Made by a program: the position numbers and the translations under genes. From the NCBI GenBank assembly GCA_030429235.1, contig JAUIDB010000025.1:1-64000 (forward strand): a DNA stretch of 64,000 nt, written 5' to 3'. Below the pieces are notes generated by a model, which saw only the letters and a list, made by a program, of their open reading frames with translations, did not search any database and was not told the origin of the DNA. Source of the stretch: Thermoanaerobaculia bacterium (GTDB lineage: Bacteria > Acidobacteriota > Thermoanaerobaculia > Multivoradales > JAIOJS01). Below are positions 19,498 to 29,755 of the stretch, in pieces (position 1 is the first letter of the stretch; the number at the start of each line of letters is the position of its first letter).

Positions 19498-20571
19498 CTA
19501 CGGGAGCTGCAGGAAGAGCACCCGAATCAACCAGTGGCTGGGGCGCCACGCCATGCCGCCCCGTGGCCCCTGATCGAAGGGGAGCGGCTCGAACTCGGAT
19601 TCGTCGTACCACGCACCCAACTCGTAGCCGTCGATCAGGACCTCCTCCATCGATTGCAGGTCGACCAGGTCCCGACTCGCCAGGTGGACGTCGCGCGAGA
19701 CGATGCCCGGGTCGGCGAGGCCCAGCGAAGCGATCAGTCGGTTCGCGGGTAGGGGTTCGCCTCGAACATCGACGCGGATCGAGTTCGGGCGCAGCGCCTC
19801 GGTGGGGCAGATGCGAACTCTCCATCGGGGTGACTCGCTACTGGCGCAGCGGCCGTTGCCCTCCGGCTCGAAGTCCCCGAAGGTTCCGGCCAGCCGTTCG
19901 CGATCGATTCGGCCGGCGAGCAGGGCGATGAGTTCGTTCTCGGCCGCTTCGGCCTCGGCTCCGGTTCGCTCGGGCACCGCCCATTCGGGTTCCTGGCGGA
20001 ACCAACTGAGTTCGAAGGCCGTCTCCGCACCCTGTTTCAAGAAGAACTTGCCGTAGCGCAGGGTGGGCCGAAGCTGGTGGGTGAGGACTTCGGGAGGTCC
20101 GAGTGCGCGCTCGAGGTTGGCCTTGGCTTCGGACCAGCCCTGGCGAAACTCGACCGTCCAGTGGCGGAGGCGAAGGTCCCGCTGGGTCTCGGGATCCTCG
20201 TGGAAGTGATCGACCAGGAACGCGACGCTGAGTCGAGCGATCGGACCTTCCTCGCGGCTCCTTTCGAGCCCGTACCAGGCCTCGCTGGAATCGCTGCGGT
20301 CGCGCTCGAGGGGGCCGACGATCTGTTCGAAGGCCACGAGTCGGTCGGGTTCGGTCGCGACCAGCCGATCGAGCAGGGGAGCAGACTCGTCACCGGGGGC
20401 GGCGGCGGCCAGGAGGAGTCCGGTGGCCGCGACGAGGCGGCGGGTGAACCTCCGCCACCCTCCGAGTCGAAGCCGGGAGGGCTGGGGGTTCCCGAAGTGG
20501 GAGAACTCCGATCGCGACCCACTCTTCGAGCCCGACCTGGGAGAAGCGGTCGCGGCGGCGAGGTTTGGCAT
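19498..20571 (-). CDS. Hypothetical protein with N-terminal hydrophobic/signal segment
   Basis: 357 aa ORF, WRRFTRRLVAATGLLLAAAAPGDES; divergent from the TonB receptor; -10-like element immediately upstream. Confidence 0.6.
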   Translation of the reverse strand: MPNLAAATASPRSGSKSGSRSEFSHFGNPQPSRLRLGGWRRFTRRLVAATGLLLAAAAPGDESAPLLDRLVATEPDRLVAFEQIVGPLERDRSDSSEAWYGLERSREEGPIARLSVAFLVDHFHEDPETQRDLRLRHWTVEFRQGWSEAKANLERALGPPEVLTHQLRPTLRYGKFFLKQGAETAFELSWFRQEPEWAVPERTGAEAEAAENELIALLAGRIDRERLAGTFGDFEPEGNGRCASSESPRWRVRICPTEALRPNSIRVDVRGEPLPANRLIASLGLADPGIVSRDVHLASRDLVDLQSMEEVLIDGYELGAWYDESEFEPLPFDQGPRGGMAWRPSHWLIRVLFLQLP

Positions 20572-20577
20572 TGCGAG

Positions 20578-20586
20578 ATCGTAGCA
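20578..20586 (-). promoter_or_regulatory. Extended -10 element
   Basis: TGCTACGAT, 6 nt before ATG 20571 (minus strand). Confidence 0.5.
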
Positions 20587-20641
20587 CTGGCCGGTGGGCC
20601 CCAGGGTCAGGCATGGCTGCGAGTGCGGAGTCGGCTTGGAC

Positions 20642-20647
20642 TAGAAT
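20642..20647 (+). promoter_or_regulatory. -10 element abutting the TonB receptor start
   Basis: TAGAAT, 6 nt before ATG 20654. Confidence 0.5.
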
Positions 20648-20653
20648 ATCGTC

Positions 20654-22843
20654 ATGCTCTCAGCTTGGGTGAAGCCCCGGTCACCCCTCTCGGGATGGCG
20701 GCGAACCGTCGAAGCTCTGCTCGTCTCTTGCCTCCTGGCCGGTGCCGGGGCGGCGGTGGCCGTTCCGCCGAGCCTGACATCGAGTTCGGACCCAGTCGAG
20801 AGGCCTCTGTCGGCGCTCTCGCTCGAGGAGTTGCTCAAGGTCAAGGTGCGCGTCGGCACCGGAACCCCTCAGACGCTGACCGAGGTCCCGGCAGCGGTCA
20901 GCATCATCACCAAGGAAGAGATCGCCCGGACGGGAGCGACCTTCCTCGAGGATCTACTCGAGTCGGTACCCGGGCTCCATCTGCACCCGGTCGTAGGGCG
21001 CTCGCTCGATTCGGCCTATTCGATCCGAGGACTCAACACGTCGGGGGTGCAGGTCCTGGTCTTGATCGACGGGACACCGATCCCCCAGCTACTGGTCGGG
21101 GGCCCACCCATCGGCTTCAAGCTGCCGGTGACCAGCATCGAGAGGGTCGAGGTGGTCCGGGGACCCGGATCGGCGGTGTTCGGAGCGGACGCTCTGGCGG
21201 GGGTCGTCAATGTCGTCACCAAGCAGGGGGAAGAACCGGGTTCGCGGGCGGGCCTCGGATTCGGATCGTTCGGCAAGCGTCGTGCCTGGGCGGAGCACGC
21301 CGCCACTCGGGGGGACTGGAAGTTCTACGTCGCGGCCGATTGGCTGCGGTCTGACGGCGACGAGGACCGCATCGTGGCCCAAGACCTCCAGACCGCCATC
21401 GATACGGTGCTGGGGACCTCGGCCTCGAAGGCTCCCGGTCCGCTGGCGACCGACTACGAACTCGCTGATCTACACCTCTCTCTGACCAATTCGCGGTGGG
21501 GGTTTCGGCTGTGGGGCCAGGATCAGACGCTGGGCAACGGGATCGGTGGCTCTCCGGCCCTGGATCCAGTGGGAGACTTCGACAGCGAGAGTCTCCTCGT
21601 CGAGCTGAACCATCGCCACGAGACGACCAACGGCTGGCGCTTCCAGGAGACTCTGCACAGCTTCTACCTCGACGGGGGCGGTCGCTACGTATTGAATCCC
21701 CCCGGAGCCGTCCTGCCGCTGGGTCGGGACGGCAATCCAGACTTCGCGAACCCGGTCGGTGCGGCCCTCTTTACCGAGGGGCTGCTCGGCAATCCCGGCG
21801 TTCGGCAGCGATCGACGGGACTCGACCTGACCGCTACCTACGATCTGCATCCCGACCGTCGTTGGCGCTTCAACGGCGGCGCGGTGCGGGAGAGTGTCGA
21901 TACTCGGGAGACCAAGAACTTCGGGCCCGGGGTCTTGGATCCGTCGCAGACCGTCGTCGACGGGACCCTGACCGACGTTTCGGGCACGCCCTTCGTCTTC
22001 CTGCAGGATCGCAGCCGGACTCGTTGGTACCTCGCCCTGCAGGATCAATGGAGGTTTCATCCGAAGTGGGAGCTGACGACGGGCATCCGGTACGACCACT
22101 ACTCCGACTTCGGCGACACCTTCAATCCGCGGCTCGCCCTGGTCTGGACGACCCGGCCGGATCTGGTGGTGAAGTTGCTCTATGGTAGTGCATTCCACGG
22201 CCCCGGGTTTGGTCAGCAGTTTGGGATCAACAGCCCCCTGCTCGGTAACCCAGACCTCAAACCGGAGATGGTCGACATCGTCGAGGCCGTGGTCGACTAC
22301 CGTACGAGCGATTCGGTCCGTTGGGTTCTGAGTCTCTTCTCGTACGAGGCACGAGACTTGATCGAGCTGGTACCGGAAGGACCCAACGTGTCGCGCACTC
22401 GGAACGTGCGCGATCAGGACGGCGTGGGCGGCGAGATCGAGGTGCAATGGGACGTCTCCGAGCGCCTCGAAGTTCGCTCGAACGTCGCCTGGGTGGATGC
22501 TTCGCGGTCGGGCGACGCAGGCGACACGGTTCCAGAGGTGGCGGACTTCCAGGCCTTCTTCGAGGTCGACTGGCAGCTGAACCCCGATTGGAACACGGGG
22601 GTGCGGAGCTACTGGATCTCCGAGCGGAAGCGGGAGGGGGGCGACGCTCGTCCTCCTACGGCGGGGTACACCCTCGTCGATGCGGTGCTGCAGACGACCG
22701 CCGTTCTGCCGGGACTGGATTTGACCCTGGCGGTGCGCAACCTCACCGACGAACTGGCCCGCGAGCCCGCCGGGACCCAGATCCCGCAGGACATTCCGCT
22801 GCCTGGCCGATCGTTCGAGGTCAGCCTCTCCTACAGCCTCTGA
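20654..22843 (+). CDS. TonB-dependent receptor
   Basis: TLTEVPAAVSIITKEEIARTGATFLEDLLESVPGLHL plug; SIRGLNTSGVQVLVLIDGTP; IERVEVVRGPGSAVFGADALAGVVNVVTK; C-terminal barrel ending SFEVSLSYSL. Confidence 0.93.
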   Translation: MLSAWVKPRSPLSGWRRTVEALLVSCLLAGAGAAVAVPPSLTSSSDPVERPLSALSLEELLKVKVRVGTGTPQTLTEVPAAVSIITKEEIARTGATFLEDLLESVPGLHLHPVVGRSLDSAYSIRGLNTSGVQVLVLIDGTPIPQLLVGGPPIGFKLPVTSIERVEVVRGPGSAVFGADALAGVVNVVTKQGEEPGSRAGLGFGSFGKRRAWAEHAATRGDWKFYVAADWLRSDGDEDRIVAQDLQTAIDTVLGTSASKAPGPLATDYELADLHLSLTNSRWGFRLWGQDQTLGNGIGGSPALDPVGDFDSESLLVELNHRHETTNGWRFQETLHSFYLDGGGRYVLNPPGAVLPLGRDGNPDFANPVGAALFTEGLLGNPGVRQRSTGLDLTATYDLHPDRRWRFNGGAVRESVDTRETKNFGPGVLDPSQTVVDGTLTDVSGTPFVFLQDRSRTRWYLALQDQWRFHPKWELTTGIRYDHYSDFGDTFNPRLALVWTTRPDLVVKLLYGSAFHGPGFGQQFGINSPLLGNPDLKPEMVDIVEAVVDYRTSDSVRWVLSLFSYEARDLIELVPEGPNVSRTRNVRDQDGVGGEIEVQWDVSERLEVRSNVAWVDASRSGDAGDTVPEVADFQAFFEVDWQLNPDWNTGVRSYWISERKREGGDARPPTAGYTLVDAVLQTTAVLPGLDLTLAVRNLTDELAREPAGTQIPQDIPLPGRSFEVSLSYSL

Positions 22844-23172
22844 CCTCGCTCGCCAGGTAACCGAGGCGGCAGGAATCCCATCGCCCTCGGTGTAGTTCCA
22901 GCTCGATTCCAGGCGCAGAGACGGTACGCGGCCTCGACACTCCGGATCGCTTGCCCACCAGGCTTCGGGGCACTACCATCGGTACCACCACGACCTAACG
23001 GGGAGGCTCTGAACTCCCAGGCTGGAAGGCAGAGTCGTACGAGATGGGTTCCAGGGGGACGCCTTGCGGGCACGCACACCGGGACACAGACGACCACGAC
23101 CTCGATTGCACCTTCGGGGTGCCAGGCCCCGGCGCTGGAGCAGCGTCGAGGCCAGGCTGCCATGGAGAGACG

Positions 23173-24625
23173 ATGCGGCCTGAAGGCTGGTACCGTCGGG
23201 CGTTCGATCTCTTCGAGCGGGCTCGTTGGCTCGACGCGTCCGAGTGGAACGCGTTTCTGCGAGCCGAGTGCGGAGACGACGAGGAACTCCGGCGCGAAGT
23301 CTCTCGACGCCTCGCTGCCGGTGACCTCGATGCCACCGAGGTAGCCGTCACCCGCTCCCGAACCGACGCTGCGCGAGCAGATCCCATCACGCGCCGGGTC
23401 GGGACGGATCTCGGAGCCTACCGATTGGACGAGGTTCTGGGGTTCGGGGGAATGGGCGTGGTCTATGCCGCTTTGCGGTGGTGCTCACCGGTTGGGCGGT
23501 ACTCGAGCGCCAGCGCGCGACGCGCGACGCCGAGCTCGCGCGGGGACTGAAGCAGGTGGTGCGCGACATCGAGTGGCGTATGTGCGTCGAGCAGATGGCA
23601 CCGCTCCATCCGATCGCAGATGCGATGCGCGACGTCACCGAGCAGTTGGACAAGCTGGCAGGATTGATCCAGACGCTGGGTCCCCGAGCCGCCGGCCCCG
23701 GTCACTTCGCCATGGGGCGCGGGTTGCTCGCGACCGATCAACTCGAAGCCGCCATCGAGAGTCTCGAGTCGGCCCGACAGACGGGGTACGAGAGTCCTCG
23801 CCTACTCGCGACGCTGGGACTTGCCTACGGCCAGATGTACGTACGGCAGCGGGCGGCGCGAGAGATCGCGCCGAGCATCTGGAGGCCGTCTACGGTTCCT
23901 GTCGCGTGGGCGAGATCGCCATGAACATGGTGGTCAACTCCGAGATCGAGGGGGCCGACGGTTTCTGGCAGCGGGGTCGCGAGAGCTGTCGGGCCGCTTT
24001 GGTCATCGCTCCCGACTCGATCCCGGCGGTCAGCTCGCTGGCCCGCCTGACGCAGGACTGGGCGTACTGGACGGCGCGTGGCGGCGGGGATCCCGAGCCG
24101 CTCTTTGCCAGTTCGCTGCAGTTGAGTGAACGTCTGCTGGAACTGGACGGTGGCGCGCGAGGGTTGGCGGCTCTGGCTTGGCACCACACGAACTACGCTG
24201 TATGGAAGTACCGAAGTGGTCAGGCGTTCCGTCCCGACCTGGAGCGCAGCGTCGAGCTCTTGCGACAGGCCGACGCCCTGGCTCCAGGCGAGGGCTCGGT
24301 GCGCAATAGCCTGGTGCAGACGTTGGCGTTTCGCGCGACCCGCGACCTGGAGGACGGTTTCGACGCTTCCGAAACGACCTTCGAGGGGCTGGAGCTGGCC
24401 CGGCTCGAGTTCGCAGACGGGGTTTCGATCCAATCGCTGAACAACCTGGCCACGCTGACAGTTCTCTATTCCCGGTCCCAGGAGCGCCAGGGGATCGATA
24501 CCCGAGATCTGCTCACCGAGGTCCTGGGCCATGCCGAGTCCATGGCGGCGGAAGGGCACGACGTGGAGAGAGCGCTCGGGCGTTTGCGCGATCGGCTCGG
24601 AGAGGTCGCTGTCGGCAGCGAGTGA
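23173..24625 (+). pseudogene. Decayed Ser/Thr kinase-TPR gene lacking the kinase core
   Basis: N-terminal MRPEGWYRRAFDLFERARWLDASEWNAFLRAECGDDEELRREV...GTDLGAYRLDEVLGFGGMGVVYAA joins near 23466-23478, out of frame, to a TM end VVLTGWAVLERQRATRDAELARG and TPR-like region. A second frame shift near 23864-23872 leads to AEHLEAVYGSC...VAVGSE. Confidence 0.8.
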
Positions 24626-24645
24626 GCGTCGGAAACTCAGCCTAG

Positions 24646-25722
24646 CTAGCGAACGACTTCGAACGGAAGCTCGGACTTGATGGTGCCATTGACCAGCAGG
24701 ACCAGGCGGTGCAGACCAGGGTAGTGGGTTCGCGTCGTGAGGTCCACGAAGGAGTGTCGACGCCGGACCTCCTCGTTCCCCGGCTCGCAGGTTCTCTCGA
24801 AGATCTGAAATACCTTGCGCGAGGTTTGACCCCGTCGCTTGACGAAGTCGATGGCGTACTCGACTCGGAGCTTGGCCCGGGACTCGACCCGCAAGGAAAA
24901 CCCGAACTCGATCTTCGCGCCGATGGGCACGGGGGACCCGTGGAGGGTCAGGTCTTCCACCGAGACGTCGTGGGGATCCTCGAAGCCGAACAGCCGGAGC
25001 GCCTCGGTGCGGCCCTGTTTGAGGAGGCTGCGGCAGGCGTGCTTGATGACCCAGTCGGTGGCCTCGCTCTCGCCGGACCATTCGCCACAGAGGTCGAGGA
25101 CCAGATCGGGATGGTCCTTGGCGATGTCGTTCAGGTTGTTGGCCACACTGCGTCGCACGTAGAGTTCTGGGTCGTCGCGTAGTTGGCGCAGAATCGGCAG
25201 GATGGGGGTCGGGTCGGCCTTGAAGTCGGGCAGGGCCGTGGCCCACGGGAGTCGGGGTCGACACCCTTCCGAGGCCAGCCTTCTCACGTGGTAGTTGGAG
25301 TCGCCGGCCCATTCCACCATCTGGGCCATCATGCGATCAGGGTCTCGTTGGATGAAGGGCCGCACTGCGAATTCGCTACTGGAGTAGCGCGTCAGTTGAG
25401 CGAGGGCCGGTAGAGAGAGCTCCCAGTGTTCGAGACCGTAGAGTTCGACGAAGGCGGGGAAGAACATCCCTTCGAAGCTACCGAACGGGGGGGCTGCGCG
25501 CAGAACGATCTCGAGAGCCTGGCCGTAGTCTTCGGGCAGGGCCTGCCGCAGGGAGGCCGCGAGGTGGTACATGCGGTCCTTGAGCTCGCGGTTCGGCCAC
25601 TCGGCGTCGAAGACGAGAGTCAGGAAGGTTTCCTGGTCGAAGGCCTCGTACTGGGCGCCCACCGCACTGGCGAGCCGCTCGACGTAGGCGGAGTCGTAGG
25701 AGTTCTTCAGGGGTTCGGCCAT
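24646..25722 (-). CDS. DNA alkylation repair protein, AlkC-like (HEAT-like repeats plus C-terminal Ig-like segment)
   Basis: NYHVRRLASEGCRPRLPWATALPDFKADPTPILPILRQLRDDPELYVRRSVANNLNDIAKDHPDLVLDLC; C-terminal beta-rich FSLRVESRAKLRVEYAIDFVKRRGQTSRKVF. Confidence 0.82.
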   Translation of the reverse strand: MAEPLKNSYDSAYVERLASAVGAQYEAFDQETFLTLVFDAEWPNRELKDRMYHLAASLRQALPEDYGQALEIVLRAAPPFGSFEGMFFPAFVELYGLEHWELSLPALAQLTRYSSSEFAVRPFIQRDPDRMMAQMVEWAGDSNYHVRRLASEGCRPRLPWATALPDFKADPTPILPILRQLRDDPELYVRRSVANNLNDIAKDHPDLVLDLCGEWSGESEATDWVIKHACRSLLKQGRTEALRLFGFEDPHDVSVEDLTLHGSPVPIGAKIEFGFSLRVESRAKLRVEYAIDFVKRRGQTSRKVFQIFERTCEPGNEEVRRRHSFVDLTTRTHYPGLHRLVLLVNGTIKSELPFEVVR

Positions 25723-26423
25723 GCGGCCTCCGTCGGTCGTTCCGTTGAGTCGTTAGAGCGAGGGGCAGCACCAGCGAGTTCTGCGAGGGCAGCCCGCCAG
25801 CGCGGATCCTCGTAGTCCTCGATCCAAGGGTCGCAATCCCCGGCCAGACGCGGACCCACCCCGATGAACTTCCAGCCCAAACTGCGAGTGGCTTCGAGGT
25901 CCCACGGGCCGTCGCCGAGATACACGACCGGGCGGCCCCCGACTCCGAGCTGGTGGAGGCATCGCTGCATGATCTCGGTGCGGGAGGGCGAATGGTCCGA
26001 ACTCACCAGGACCTCGACCGGATCCAGTCCGGCCCGGGTCAGCTTCATCCTCGCGGTGGGTGCCCAGCCCCCGGTGGCGATCCCGAACGGAACCCCGGCC
26101 CCTCGCAGCACCTCGATGGTCTCTCGGGCGCCCGGAAGTGGGTCACACCGCGCTACGCTCTTCAGGTGGGCCTCGACCTTGTGGCGGAAGAGTTCACGCA
26201 CGGCGGAGAGGATGGCCGGTTGGAAGGGGATCTCGAGCCTCGACAGGATCTCCGTCAGGAGTCCGCTGTCGGTCACGTGAGTGTAGGTCTCCCAGTTACC
26301 GTCGAAGTCGGAGCGGCCGAGAACCTCGGACACCGCTTCGCGATAGAGCAAGTCGTCGAAAGCGACGCTCTGCACCAGGGTGCCGTCGAGGTCGAAGACG
26401 AGGACGTCGTTCGGTGAAATCAT
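25707..26423 (-). CDS. HAD family hydrolase (phosphoglycolate-phosphatase-like)
   Basis: VLVFDLDGTLVQS, GIATGGWAPTARMKL, PVVYLGDGPWDLEATRSLGWKFIGVG; overlaps the start of the alkC-like gene. Confidence 0.85.
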   Translation of the reverse strand: MISPNDVLVFDLDGTLVQSVAFDDLLYREAVSEVLGRSDFDGNWETYTHVTDSGLLTEILSRLEIPFQPAILSAVRELFRHKVEAHLKSVARCDPLPGARETIEVLRGAGVPFGIATGGWAPTARMKLTRAGLDPVEVLVSSDHSPSRTEIMQRCLHQLGVGGRPVVYLGDGPWDLEATRSLGWKFIGVGPRLAGDCDPWIEDYEDPRWRAALAELAGAAPRSNDSTERPTEAAWPNP

Positions 26424-26621
26424 GGGCAATGGCTCGTCGCGATCGATCGGTCTCGCACTGATGGAGCGCGACTGGCTGGGCTGCCGGCTCGGCTCGGCCC
26501 CAGATCCTAACCTGGCGGGAGCGATCGCAGTCGTCGGGCCGGGTCCGACCGACGACGTGTGATAGGTTGCTCTAGCGCGGACGGGGTCGTTTCGTGCGGT
26601 CAACTTTCGCAGCCGAACGTC

Positions 26622-27362
26622 ATGGCTACCGACGCAAACAGAGTCGCGGTCTCTACCTCGCCCACGATCTTCCGAATCCGCGGCCTCGGCAAGGTCTACA
26701 GCATGGGTGAGGTCTCGGTCCACGCGCTGCGAGGGATCGACCTGACGATCGAGCAGGGGGAGTTCCTGGTCCTGCTTGGACACTCTGGCAGCGGGAAGTC
26801 GACGTTGCTCAACATCCTGGGTGGCCTCGATGTGCCCTCCGAGGGGCACGTCTTCTACCGCAGCCGTGAGATCACGGGGGCGAGCGAGAAGGAGCTGACG
26901 TTGTTCCGCCGGGAACACGTCGGTTTCGTCTTTCAGTTCTACAACCTCGTCCCGTCGCTGACCGCGGCCGAGAACGTCGAACTCGTCACCGAGATCTCGC
27001 CCGATCCCATGACCCCGGAGGAGGCGCTCGAACTGGTCGGCCTGAAGGAGCGCCGCGATCACTTCCCGGCGCAGCTGTCGGGGGGTGAGCAGCAGCGGGT
27101 GGCGATCGCTCGCGCCATCGCCAAGCGGCCCGAGGTCTTGCTCTGCGACGAACCGACGGGGGCGCTCGACATCCGTACGGGATCGCTGGTGCTTCAGGTC
27201 CTGGAGCGGGTCAACCGAGAACTCGGCACGACCCTGGCGGTGATCACCCACAACGCAGCCATCGCCGGGATGGCGCACCGGGTGGTGACGCTCAAAGATG
27301 GTCGCATCGTGGACGAGAGGCGGAACGAACGCCGCCTCTCGGTGGACGAGATCCACTGGTAA
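26622..27362 (+). CDS. ABC transporter ATP-binding protein (LolD/MacB type)
   Basis: [50 protein letters not shown]. Confidence 0.93.
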   Translation: MATDANRVAVSTSPTIFRIRGLGKVYSMGEVSVHALRGIDLTIEQGEFLVLLGHSGSGKSTLLNILGGLDVPSEGHVFYRSREITGASEKELTLFRREHVGFVFQFYNLVPSLTAAENVELVTEISPDPMTPEEALELVGLKERRDHFPAQLSGGEQQRVAIARAIAKRPEVLLCDEPTGALDIRTGSLVLQVLERVNRELGTTLAVITHNAAIAGMAHRVVTLKDGRIVDERRNERRLSVDEIHW

Positions 27363-27372
27363 GGCGCTTCAG

Positions 27373-29751
27373 ATGAGGATCCTCGCTACCCTGTCGGTGC
27401 TCGACCGCAAGCTGCTTCGCGAGCTGTGGAGGATTCGCAGCCAGGTGTTGGCGATCGCTTCGGTCATCGGCGCGGGCCTGGCCCTCTTCGTCCTGATGAT
27501 GTCGACCCTGGTGTCGCTGGAGGAGACGCGCCGGGCGTACTACGAGCGCTACCGATTCGCCGAGGTGTTTGCCCAACTGGAGAGAGCTCCCGAACGGGTG
27601 GCGGGGCAGATCGAGCAGATCCCCGGCGTCGATGTGGTGCGGACGCGGGTCGTGGTGGGGGTCAACCTCGATCTTCAGGGGTCTCGAGAGCCGGCCAGCG
27701 GGTTGATCGTCTCCATTCCCGAGATCGAGCGACCCATGCTCAACGACCTCTACCTTCGCCAAGGGCGCTACATCGAGCCACGAAGGGACGAGGTCCTGGC
27801 CAGCGAGGGGTTCGTGGAAGCCAACGGGCTGGAACCAGGCGACGCGATCACGGCAGTGATCAACGGTCGCAAGCGGACCCTGACGCTGGTCGGGGTCGCC
27901 CTGTCGCCGGAGTTCACCTACAACATCCGCCCCGGGGAGTTCCTGCCCGACGAGAAAAACTACGGCGTCTTCTGGATGGGCCGCGAATCACTGGCGGCCG
28001 CCTATGACATGCAGGGTGCTTTCAACGACGTGGTCCTCACGGTCAGTCCCGAAGCTTCGTTGGTCGAGGTCGTGGGCCGGCTCGACCGCCTCCTCGAGCC
28101 GTACGGCGGTCTCGGCGCGTTCACGCGGGCCGATCAGGCGTCCCACTGGTACCTCGAGAACGAACTCACCCAGCTGCGCTCGATGGGGACGGTGGTTCCC
28201 CTGATCTTCCTGACGGTGGCGGCCTTTCTCCTCAACATCGTGCTGACGCGGATCGTCACCGTACAGCGGCAAGAGATCGCTGCCGTCAAGGCGGTGGGCT
28301 ACTCGAACCGCGAGCTCGCGTGGCACTACATCAAATGGAGCCTGGTCGTAGCGTCGCTCGGGGTCGTGTTGGGCGTGGGGTTCGGGGCCCTACTCGGGCG
28401 GGGGATGACCGCGATGTACGTCACCTTCTTCCATTTTCCGATCCTTCTGTACCAGCTGCCGGGAGTCCTGGTGGTGCAGGCCTTTTTCATCGCGGCGGGT
28501 TCCGGGGTCCTGGGTGCTCTTACCGCTGTCAAGCGGGCTGTCGATCTGCCGCCGGCAGAGGCGATGCGTCCCGAACCGCCGCCCACCTTCCGGCAATCGT
28601 GGTTCGACCGGCTGGGTGTTCGCCGCCTGCTCTCCCAACCCACTCGGATCATTTTGCGCAATCTGCAACGGACCCCGACGCGGGCCGCCATTTCGGTGGT
28701 GGGGATCGCGGCCGGCGGCGCCTTGATGATTCTGGGGAGCTTTACCCTCGACGCTGTCAACGTGCTCATGGACTTTCAGTTCAACGTGGCGCAGCGCCAG
28801 GACCTGTCCGTCTACTTCTATCGCCCCAGCCAACACGGTGTCGTCCACGAGCTGTCGCGCCTGCCAGGAGTGGTGGAGGTCGAGCCGCTGCGCAGCGTGC
28901 GGGTCCGACTCCAGAATGGCCATCGACACCGCAACACGGGGATGGACGGCGTAGCGGCCGACGCTCGGCTCCAGCGTATGGTCGATCTCGAGAGCGGACC
29001 GATCACGATCCCTCCCGAGGGAGTCGTGCTGTCGCGGGTCCTGGCCGACGTGTTGCGGCTCGCACCGGGTGACCGAGTGGAAGTTCAGGTACTCGAGGGA
29101 AGGCGGACTCGAGGAACGCTGGTGGTCACGAAGGTGATCGACGACCTGATGGGAACTGCGGCCTACATGGACTCGGAGGCCCTCCATCGCTTTCTGGAGG
29201 AGGGGCCGAACGCCTCTGGGGCCCTCCTACGGGTCGATCCGGTCGCCGCCGAGTCCTTGTATCAGCGCCTGAAGGGGATGCCGAACGTCTCGGCGGTGGT
29301 CCGGAAGCAGGCGGCCATCGACAGCTTCGATCAGGCGATGGGGGAGACGATGGGAACGGTTCGGGCCATCAACGTGCTCTTCGCCGTGATCATCGGCTTC
29401 GGCGTGGTGTACAACGCCGCTCGGATCTCGCTGTCGGAGCGGGGAAGAGAGCTCGCGACGCTGCGCGTCATCGGGTTTCGTCGTTCCGAGATCTCGTACA
29501 TCTTGCTGGGGGAGATCGCAGCGCTCACGGTCGTGGCGCTTCCACTCTCCCTCGTTGCGGGATATCTGTTGGCTCGGGCCACCGCTGACGGTCTGTCGAC
29601 CGAGGCCTTCCGGATTCCCTTGATCGTCTCTCCACGAACCTACTTCTTCGCCGGCGCGGTGGTGGTCCTCTCCACCGTTCTCTCTAGCATCATCGTACGG
29701 CGGCGCCTCGATCACCTCGACCTGGTCGCCGTGCTCAAGACCCGGGAGTAG
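27373..29751 (+). CDS. ABC transporter permease, FtsX-like (two FtsX domains)
   Basis: [32 protein letters not shown] and [30 protein letters not shown]. Confidence 0.9.
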   Translation: MRILATLSVLDRKLLRELWRIRSQVLAIASVIGAGLALFVLMMSTLVSLEETRRAYYERYRFAEVFAQLERAPERVAGQIEQIPGVDVVRTRVVVGVNLDLQGSREPASGLIVSIPEIERPMLNDLYLRQGRYIEPRRDEVLASEGFVEANGLEPGDAITAVINGRKRTLTLVGVALSPEFTYNIRPGEFLPDEKNYGVFWMGRESLAAAYDMQGAFNDVVLTVSPEASLVEVVGRLDRLLEPYGGLGAFTRADQASHWYLENELTQLRSMGTVVPLIFLTVAAFLLNIVLTRIVTVQRQEIAAVKAVGYSNRELAWHYIKWSLVVASLGVVLGVGFGALLGRGMTAMYVTFFHFPILLYQLPGVLVVQAFFIAAGSGVLGALTAVKRAVDLPPAEAMRPEPPPTFRQSWFDRLGVRRLLSQPTRIILRNLQRTPTRAAISVVGIAAGGALMILGSFTLDAVNVLMDFQFNVAQRQDLSVYFYRPSQHGVVHELSRLPGVVEVEPLRSVRVRLQNGHRHRNTGMDGVAADARLQRMVDLESGPITIPPEGVVLSRVLADVLRLAPGDRVEVQVLEGRRTRGTLVVTKVIDDLMGTAAYMDSEALHRFLEEGPNASGALLRVDPVAAESLYQRLKGMPNVSAVVRKQAAIDSFDQAMGETMGTVRAINVLFAVIIGFGVVYNAARISLSERGRELATLRVIGFRRSEISYILLGEIAALTVVALPLSLVAGYLLARATADGLSTEAFRIPLIVSPRTYFFAGAVVVLSTVLSSIIVRRRLDHLDLVAVLKTRE

Positions 29752-29755
29752 TCCC

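Noticed and set aside
23825-25312. 495-aa minus-strand ORF
   Set aside because: Antisense to the decayed kinase-TPR gene and out of frame with the AlkC-like gene; composition of a shadow ORF.
26424-27356. N-terminal extension of the 549-aa ORF (25707-27356)
   Set aside because: The HAD domain starts at MISPND (26423); the extension is antisense to the ABC ATPase.
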